Made by a program: the position numbers and the translations under genes | In this document: positions 22,139-26,943 of the stretch, in pieces | Layout of the letters: every line of letters starts with the position of its first letter | Numbering within the stretch: the stretch's first letter is position 1 | NCBI GenBank assembly: GCA_963796225.1 | Contig: CAWCLK010000001.1 | Span: 1-26,943, forward strand | Origin: CAWCLK01 sp963796225 | GTDB lineage: Bacteria > Actinomycetota > Nitriliruptoria > Nitriliruptorales > Nitriliruptoraceae | Reading direction: 5' to 3' | DNA: 26,943 bases | Notes under the pieces: generated by a model | Told to the model about the DNA's origin: nothing | The model's input: the letters and a program-made list of their open reading frames with translations, nothing else | The model's database searches: none

Positions 22139-22204
22139 GGTGCTCCCTCCCTCGATGCCGCATCGTGCCCGACGCGACGTCCCCGTGCACCACGTCTGGC
22201 CCGG

Positions 22205-22567
22205 TCAGTCAGCACATCCCACGCACCGGCGGGCCGTGGGGCGGGCGAGCAGGCGGTCCACGGCGATCGCCCCGCCGCACACCTCGCACCGGCCGAGGGT
22301 GCCGGCGTCCAGGGCGACGGCGGCCCGGTCCAGCGCCCCGAGCTGCGCCCGGGCGTCGGCGAGCAACGTGGTGGCCTGGGCTCGTTCGAAGCCGATGGTG
22401 GCGCCCTCGGGGTCGTGCTCGTCGTCCGGGCTGTCATGGGTGGCGTCGACCAGTGCCGCGACGTCGCGCTCGAGCTGCCGGACGCGGGCCACCGTCCGGT
22501 CCCGCCGCCGCGTGATCTCGGCGTCCAGCGCTGCGCGGTCCGCGGGGGACAGGTGCGGGTCGCTCAC
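22205..22567 (-). CDS. DksA/TraR-type zinc-finger protein
   Basis: A 120-residue protein. An N-terminal coiled coil covers ADRAALDAEITRRRDRTVAR and EDxxx-rich helices, with ATIGFERAQATTLLADARAQ; a C-terminal four-Cys zinc finger has CEVCGGAIAVDRLLARPTAR then RCVGCAD. This is the DksA/TraR C4 architecture: RNA-polymerase secondary-channel binding proteins, or RbpA-unrelated actinobacterial homologues of unknown target. GTG at 22567 shares GTGA with the upstream stop, so it is coupled to the membrane protein at 22564-22926. Confidence 0.88.
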   Translation of the reverse strand: MSDPHLSPADRAALDAEITRRRDRTVARVRQLERDVAALVDATHDSPDDEHDPEGATIGFERAQATTLLADARAQLGALDRAAVALDAGTLGRCEVCGGAIAVDRLLARPTARRCVGCAD

Positions 22568-22926
22568 AGCCAGACCGCCAGGGCCGCCACCGACGCCACC
22601 AGGGTCGCCGACGCCAGGGGGATGCCCCACCGCATCTTGCGGCGGGCGTCGGCCCACTGGCGGGTCGCCTCGACCCGCTCGGCCTCCGGATGGGTGGCGG
22701 CGGCGTTGCGCCGGCTCGGCGACGCGTGGGTGGGGCAGTGGTCGCGCCCCGGCACGGTCGTCGCCCCGCACCGGTAGAGCCGGTCGCCGCCCGCGAGGGG
22801 CACCCACGCGCGGCACAGCGAGGTGAGGTCGCGCTGCCGTTCCCGCCGGACCTCGAGCAGCGCCCCGATCGAGACGCTCCACAGCGACACGGCCGCCAGG
22901 ACGGCGCCGAGCAGCAGCAGGATCAC
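22564..22926 (-). CDS. Two-helix membrane protein with a possible zinc-binding loop
   Basis: A 120-residue protein with an N-terminal membrane helix (ILLLLGAVLAAVSLWSVSIG) and a C-terminal one (GIPLASATLVASVAALAVWL). Between them is a soluble part with LTSLCRAWVPLAGGDRLYRC and GATTVPGRDHCPTHASPS, whose Cys and His could form a zinc site (C-x14-C-x10-C-x2-H). I do not recognise the family. The GTG at 22926 has GAGGT seven bases upstream; another GTG at 22971 lacks one but would add 15 residues. It is coupled by GTGA to the DksA/TraR-like gene. Confidence 0.68.
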   Translation of the reverse strand: MILLLLGAVLAAVSLWSVSIGALLEVRRERQRDLTSLCRAWVPLAGGDRLYRCGATTVPGRDHCPTHASPSRRNAAATHPEAERVEATRQWADARRKMRWGIPLASATLVASVAALAVWL

Positions 22927-22974
22927 GGGCGGGACCTCGGCGGTGGGGGTGCGGGCAGGGGTGGGGCGCACAGG

Positions 22975-24318
22975 GTGCCGGGAGCGCGGCCCGGTCGCGA
23001 CCCAGCGCTAGCGTCGCCGCCGTTCCCACCTCGCCCCGAGGACCTCTCGAGCACACCGACGTCGACCCGCCAGCCCGGCCGCCTCGCCTGGCTGACACCG
23101 TCGTTGGTGGCTGCGGCCGGCGCCTCGGCGGCCAGTGGCCTGGCCGGGTTCGCGGTGACCGCGGTGATCGGGGACGTGGCCCGCACGTTCGGGGCTCCCG
23201 GGGCGGGCCAGGACGTCGCCGCCCAGATCGGGTTGACCGGCACCACCCTCGGCGTGGCCCTGGCCTGCATCCGGCTGGCCTCGCTCGGGGCCCTGCCGGC
23301 CAGTGCCCTGGCCGATCGCCTCGGGCGCCGGGGGACGCTGCTCGGGGCCATGGCCGTGGGGCTCGCCATGACCGCCCTCGGGGCGGTGGCCCCCGGCTTC
23401 TGGTGGTGGGTCGCGGCCGTGGCGCTCGCCCGGCCCTTCCTGTCCACGGTCAACAACCTCGCCGGCGTGGTGGCCGCCGAGGAGACCACCTCCCGCCATC
23501 GGTCGTGGGCACTGGCCCTGATCGGCGCGTCGTACGGGCTCGGCGCCGGCGTGGTGCCGTTGCTCCGCGGGGCGCTGTCCGGCGCCTCCTACCGACTCAC
23601 CACCTCGCTGGTGCTCGTGCCGCTGGTCGTGCTGCCGTGGCTGGCCCGGTCGCTGGAGGAGCCCGCCGTCTACACGCGGGTCGCCAGCCGCCCGGCCTCC
23701 CGTCGGGCCCGGGTGCTGGGCACGGTGCCCGCCGCCCACCGGGGACGGCTCGCACTGCTGTTGGTCACCACCGCCGCACTGAGCCTGGCCACCGGCCCCG
23801 GGTTCACCTACGTCGTGGTCTACGCCGAGCAGATCCTGGGCGCCTCGACGACCACCACCGCCACGCTCGTGCTCGCCGCGGGTCCGGTCGGGGCGCTCGG
23901 ACTGCTGACCGGCCGGTGGCTGGCCGACCGGGCGGGCCGGCGCCCCGCCGCCGCACTCGCCCTGGTGGTCACGGCAGGTGGGCTCGCCACCGCCTACACC
24001 GGGTCGCTGCCCCTGCTCGTCGTCGGCTACCTCGTCTCGCTGGCGGCCGCCGCCGCGTTCGGGACGCCGGTCGGGGCGCTCGCGGCCGAGGCGTTCCCGA
24101 CCTCCATCCGCGCCACGGTGGCCGGCTGGGCCGCGGCGTCCGGGGTGCTGGGGGCCGTCGCGGGCCTGGCGGCCTTCGGGGTGCTCGCCGACGTCACCGG
24201 CGGGTTCGGGGGCGCTGCTCGGATCCTCGCCGTGGCCGTGGCGCTCGGGGCGCTGCCGCTGGCGTGGTTGCCGGAGACCCGGGGGCACGAGCTCGACGGC
24301 GACCTCGGCACCGCCTGA
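22975..24318 (+). CDS. MFS transporter (start uncertain)
   Basis: Major facilitator superfamily permease with about twelve helices. It shows SLVAAAGASAASGLAGFAVT, the loop 2-3 signature ASALADRLGRRGTLLGAMAV, the mid-protein STVNNLAGVVAAEETTSRHR, the loop 8-9 repeat GRWLADRAGRRPAAALAL and the sugar-porter-like ending RATVAGWAAASGVLGAVAG. The substrate is unknown. The start is unclear. GTG at 22975 gives 447 residues with a long Pro-rich lead. TTG 23104 or GTG 23107 would begin at the first helix. No good ribosome site supports any of these. A TAGCGT -10-like element at 23009 argues for a start downstream of it. Confidence 0.88.
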   Translation: MPGARPGRDPALASPPFPPRPEDLSSTPTSTRQPGRLAWLTPSLVAAAGASAASGLAGFAVTAVIGDVARTFGAPGAGQDVAAQIGLTGTTLGVALACIRLASLGALPASALADRLGRRGTLLGAMAVGLAMTALGAVAPGFWWWVAAVALARPFLSTVNNLAGVVAAEETTSRHRSWALALIGASYGLGAGVVPLLRGALSGASYRLTTSLVLVPLVVLPWLARSLEEPAVYTRVASRPASRRARVLGTVPAAHRGRLALLLVTTAALSLATGPGFTYVVVYAEQILGASTTTTATLVLAAGPVGALGLLTGRWLADRAGRRPAAALALVVTAGGLATAYTGSLPLLVVGYLVSLAAAAAFGTPVGALAAEAFPTSIRATVAGWAAASGVLGAVAGLAAFGVLADVTGGFGGAARILAVAVALGALPLAWLPETRGHELDGDLGTA

Positions 24319-24340
24319 GGACGCGCACGAGTGGCACCGG

Positions 24341-24355
24341 GGGGTGTCGAACCCC
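24341..24355 (+). terminator. Weak hairpin after the MFS gene
   Basis: GGGGT-gtcga-ACCCC forms a 5-bp stem 23 bases after the MFS stop, followed by TTCCCC. It is a possible terminator without a proper T tract. Confidence 0.35.
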
Positions 24356-24581
24356 TTCCCCGCCAGACGGACCGACGGGGTCACCTCCGCCGCAGAGCGA
24401 GGGTGCGGTGGACCGCGGGGGCGCCACCGGGCGCCGGCCAGTGCCTCGCGTCCCAGCATGCCCGCCGCGCTCGCGGGGCGGGCAGGGACGAACGGCCCGG
24501 TCATCCGGGGTCCGGTGGCCGAACGGCCGAAGGCCATACGTCGGCAGCTCCGAACGGGGGGTGACACTCGCCGTCGGGATC

Positions 24582-24595
24582 CCGCCACATGGCGG
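24582..24595. promoter_or_regulatory. Inverted repeat upstream of the FHA-LuxR gene
   Basis: CCGCCA-ca-TGGCGG, 6-bp arms with a 2-bp centre, ends 30 bases before the ATG at 24626. Position and symmetry suit a dimeric regulator such as the LuxR-type protein encoded next (autoregulation is inference). Confidence 0.4.
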
Positions 24596-24625
24596 TCCCG
24601 CGACCACACCTCCAGGGAGCCGTGC

Positions 24626-25228
24626 ATGTCCGCCACCATCCCCGAACCCTCGCGCGCCAAGAAGGTGATGCCCGTCCCGTCGCTGCGCTTCACCAGCGGC
24701 CCCGCCGCCGGCGTCACGCTGCGGCTGGAGCACGAGGAGGGCACGCTCGGCCGTCGCGACGACAACCACTACGTCATCGCCGACCCCGGTGTCTCACGCG
24801 TCCACGCACGCATCACCCGCACCGGCGAGACCACGATCCTGGTCACCGACCTCGGCTCGTCCGGCGGCACGACCGTCAACGGCGAGTCCGTCACCGGGTC
24901 CTGCACCCTCGTGCACGGTGACCGACTCACCGTCGGCACCAGCGAGGCGGTGCTCGAGAACCCCGTCGCCGCGGCCGCGACCAGCGACGAGACCACCACC
25001 ATGATGCTGCAGGTGCCCGAGGCCGAGGAGACCGGCCCGGCCCTCTCGCCGCGCCAGACCGAGGTCCTGCAGCTCATCGCCGAGGGCATGACCAACAGCG
25101 AGATCGGCGACCAGCTCGGCATCACCGAGCGGACCGTGAAGGCCTACGCCCAGGAGCTGTACACGAAGCTGGGCGTGCGCAACCGGGCCGGAGCAGTGGC
25201 CGAGGCCATCAACGCCGGGATCCTGTAA
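24626..25228 (+). CDS. FHA domain-LuxR HTH regulator
   Basis: A 200-residue protein joining two domains. The FHA domain (about residues 20-110) has the phosphothreonine-binding elements GTLGRRDDNHYVIAD, GVSRVHARI and TDLGSSGGTTVNGESV. A short acidic linker follows, then a C-terminal LuxR/NarL HTH (about 135-200) with LSPRQTEVLQLIAEGMTNSE, then IGDQLGITERTVKAYAQELY. There is no receiver or sensor domain. The arrangement suggests a transcription factor controlled by binding a phosphothreonine partner or by phosphorylation by a Ser/Thr kinase. GGGAG six bases upstream supports ATG 24626. It precedes the AI-2E permease by 27 bases. Confidence 0.9.
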   Translation: MSATIPEPSRAKKVMPVPSLRFTSGPAAGVTLRLEHEEGTLGRRDDNHYVIADPGVSRVHARITRTGETTILVTDLGSSGGTTVNGESVTGSCTLVHGDRLTVGTSEAVLENPVAAAATSDETTTMMLQVPEAEETGPALSPRQTEVLQLIAEGMTNSEIGDQLGITERTVKAYAQELYTKLGVRNRAGAVAEAINAGIL

Positions 25229-25255
25229 CGCCGAACCCCGGAGCGGGCGGAGGGC

Positions 25256-26431
25256 ATGGACCAACGACCCGGCACCCACGCCAGGCCGGACGGTGACGGG
25301 GTGCCGCGGGGCGGCGAGGACGCGTCCGCACCCGTCCTGTCGTTCCCGCCGGCCACGTACTGGCTGAAGGCCGCCGCCATGGTGGTCGCCCTGGTGGTGG
25401 CCCTGCGCCTGGTCGTCGCGCTGGAGAGCGTGCTGCTGGTGGTGCTGGCCTCCGCCGTGCTGGCGATCGGCCTGCAACCCACGATCCGCTGGTTGGAGAC
25501 CCGGGGGGTGACCAGCGGCCTGGCCATGGCCGCGATCATGGTCGCCGGGCTGGCCGTCGCCGTGGGACTGGCGATCCTGCTGGTGCCGATGATCCTGACG
25601 CAGCTCGGCGAGCTGGCCGACGCGATCCCGTCCTTCGTGGACGAGATCCAGTACGGCTCGGGCGTGATCTCGGACATCGAGGACCAGTTCGGTGTCCTGG
25701 ACCGTCTCGCGACGTTGCAGGACGCGTTGCCAGGCGGGCTCGTCGCAGTCGCTCGCGGCATCGGCACCGCCGCCTTCCAGCTCGGGCTCGTGCTGATCCT
25801 GACGCCCTACTTCGCGCTGTCGGTGCCGGACGCCAAGCGGTGGATCGTCCGGCTGGTGCGCCCGGGGCAGCGTGAGGACCTGCTCTACGTCCTCAACCGG
25901 TCCACCGACCTGATGGCGAACTACATGGCCGGCAACCTGCTGGTCAGCGTGATCGCCGGGGTGGTCGCGTTCGTCGGGCTCTCCCTGCTCGGGGTGCCCT
26001 ACGCCATCACCCTGGCCGTCTTCGTGGCGGTCACCGACGTGGTGCCGGCCGTCGGGGCCACCGTCGGGGCGGTCGTCGTGATCGCGGTCGCCGCGCTGGA
26101 GGGTGTGGGGACGATGGTGGGTGCGGCCCTGCTGATCATCGTCTACCAGCAGGTCGAGAACTACGTGATCGTGCCCCGGGTGATGAAGGAGGCGATCGAC
26201 ATCAGGCCAGCGACGGGGATCATCGCCCTGCTGGCCGGTGGCGTGCTGGCCGGCCCCATCGGGGCGCTGCTCGCCCTGCCGATCGCGGCCATGGTCAAGA
26301 TCGTGCTGGAGGAGTTCGTGCTCCGGCGACGCATCGAGCAGGTGCAGGCCGCCGACGCCGAGGCGCAGGCGCAGGGTGGCCGTCGGGGGCGGATCCGGCG
26401 CGGGGGGCTGACGCAGCGACCCCTGCCCTGA
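25256..26431 (+). CDS. AI-2E family transporter (permease)
   Basis: A 391-residue polytopic membrane protein of the AI-2E/PF01594 family. Early helices include AAAMVVALVVALRLVVAL, VLLVVLASAVLAIGLQPTIR and LAMAAIMVAGLAVAVGLAIL. The central amphipathic region runs from PMILTQLGELADAIPSF. The conserved C-terminal core has NYMAGNLLVSVIAGVVAFVG, GVPYAITLAVFVAVTDVVPA, IVYQQVENYVIVPRVMKEAI and GGVLAGPIGALLALPIAAMV. Members include autoinducer-2 exporters but also Na+/H+ antiporters, so the substrate is open. The ATG is close behind GGAGGG (25249-25254). It may be co-transcribed with the FHA-LuxR gene. It ends convergently with the helicase gene, six bases apart. Confidence 0.92.
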   Translation: MDQRPGTHARPDGDGVPRGGEDASAPVLSFPPATYWLKAAAMVVALVVALRLVVALESVLLVVLASAVLAIGLQPTIRWLETRGVTSGLAMAAIMVAGLAVAVGLAILLVPMILTQLGELADAIPSFVDEIQYGSGVISDIEDQFGVLDRLATLQDALPGGLVAVARGIGTAAFQLGLVLILTPYFALSVPDAKRWIVRLVRPGQREDLLYVLNRSTDLMANYMAGNLLVSVIAGVVAFVGLSLLGVPYAITLAVFVAVTDVVPAVGATVGAVVVIAVAALEGVGTMVGAALLIIVYQQVENYVIVPRVMKEAIDIRPATGIIALLAGGVLAGPIGALLALPIAAMVKIVLEEFVLRRRIEQVQAADAEAQAQGGRRGRIRRGGLTQRPLP

Positions 26432-26437
26432 CGGGGA

Positions 26438-26943
26438 TCAGCTCGGCTTCTGGTCGCGGCGGGCCGCCACCTTCTTGCCCTTGACGCTGGAGGTGCGCAG
26501 GGCACCGATCACCTCGTCCACGGCGTCCTCGGGGACCTCCACCAGCGAGAACCGCTGGGCGATCTGGATGTCCCCGACGTCGCGTCCCGTCAGGCGGGTC
26601 TCGCCGGCGATGGCGCCGACGAGGTCCTTGGGCCGGATGCCGAGGTTGCGCCCCGCGCTGATCCACAGCCGCGTCATCCCCGTCGACGGGGGGCGCGGAG
26701 CCTTCGGCCCGCCGCCGCCACCGGTGGAGCGGTCCTGGCGCATGCGCACGTCGGGCAGCTCCTCCTCGTCCTCCGGCCCGGTGTCGGCGTCGTGGGCCAG
26801 TGCGAGGGCCGCAAGGGCGATCTCGACGAGGTCGAACTCGTCGGACAGGGACTCGACGACGGGGCGGAAGCGCTCGAGGGCGTCCGGGTCGTCGACCAGC
26901 GTCTCGCGCAGCGCCGCACGGGTCAGCTCGATTCGGCGGGCAC
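26438..26943 (-). CDS. DEAD-box RNA helicase, C-terminal part with DbpA RNA-binding domain (5' end outside window)
   Basis: The minus-strand frame is open to the window edge, so only the C-terminal 167 or so residues are seen. An acidic helical segment (DEFDLVEIALAALALAHDAD, then GPEDEEELPDV) is followed by a Gly/Arg-rich linker and a DbpA/CsdA-type RNA-recognition domain. That domain reads MTRLWISAGRNLGIRPKDLV, GAIAGETRLTGRDVGDIQIA, RFSLVEVPEDAVDEVIGALR, and a basic tail KGKKVAARRDQKPS. This ending is characteristic of DeaD/CsdA-like helicases acting in RNA unwinding and ribosome assembly. The helicase core lies outside the window. Confidence 0.88.
   Translation of the reverse strand, partial: ARRIELTRAALRETLVDDPDALERFRPVVESLSDEFDLVEIALAALALAHDADTGPEDEEELPDVRMRQDRSTGGGGGPKAPRPPSTGMTRLWISAGRNLGIRPKDLVGAIAGETRLTGRDVGDIQIAQRFSLVEVPEDAVDEVIGALRTSSVKGKKVAARRDQKPS

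Larger units (their letters stand above)
24319..24625. other. Leader region of about 300 nt before the FHA-LuxR gene
   Basis: No supported gene lies here. It holds a weak hairpin just after the MFS gene and a CCGCCA-ca-TGGCGG inverted repeat close to the FHA-LuxR start. It is long enough for a regulated promoter or a structured leader, but I see no known riboswitch pattern. Confidence 0.5.

Noticed and set aside
1..26943. Search for CRISPR arrays, insertion sequences, att sites, toxin-antitoxin or restriction systems
   Set aside because: No regularly spaced repeats, transposase or integrase motifs, or defence gene signatures were found on either strand.

Overview
The window is a very GC-rich segment of an actinobacterial chromosome. 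The evidence is the strong G/C bias at third codon positions, many GTG starts, a DsbA-like protein of the mycothiol-linked Rv2466c type, a WS/DGAT acyltransferase, a DUF1206 membrane protein and a YihA/EngB GTPase. I cannot name the genus from sequence alone. I see no rRNA, tRNA, CRISPR array, transposase, integrase or phage gene.

Layout. (1) 1-1058: the C-terminus of a cell-surface protein, then a YigZ/IMPACT protein. (2) About 1059-10806: an accessory-looking block of small regulator-plus-enzyme units. It holds a membrane protein with an alpha/beta hydrolase; a RibD/DHFR-fold reductase; a TetR repressor divergent from an MFS exporter with a palindromic operator between them; an ArsR-SRPBCC-DHFR-fold operon whose last gene is broken; a second ArsR with TPR and VOC proteins; an M23 peptidase; and a membrane-anchored hydrolase. 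This block has the loosest gene packing, several orphan palindromes and two gene remnants. (3) 10807-18394: housekeeping and stress genes, namely a DJ-1/PfpI protein, a glycine-zipper membrane protein, a 55-residue duplicated-motif microprotein, an Rv2466c-like oxidoreductase, an AMIN-like lipoprotein, a DUF1206 protein, a proline-racemase-family protein coupled to an MDR oxidoreductase, and a glutathione peroxidase coupled to a metallophosphoesterase. (4) 18398-22926: a minus-strand run holding a zinc-motif membrane protein, a DksA/TraR protein, a frameshifted WS/DGAT, a PH-like protein, a hydrolase-OsmC fusion and EngB. (5) 22975-26943: an MFS transporter, an FHA-LuxR regulator, an AI-2E family permease and the C-terminus of a DEAD-box RNA helicase with a DbpA-type RNA-binding domain.

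Thiol and oxidative stress functions recur (GPx, Rv2466c-like, OsmC fusion, DJ-1), as do small ligand- or drug-response units (TetR/MFS, two ArsR units, VOC). I found no clear new multi-gene defence or biosynthetic system. The most notable points are a proline-racemase homologue with Ser and Thr in place of both catalytic Cys, a TetR gene that seems to need a non-canonical ATC start, a single-base frameshift in the WS/DGAT gene, the duplicated 13-residue microprotein, and a promoter-operator arrangement predicting a leaderless ArsR mRNA.
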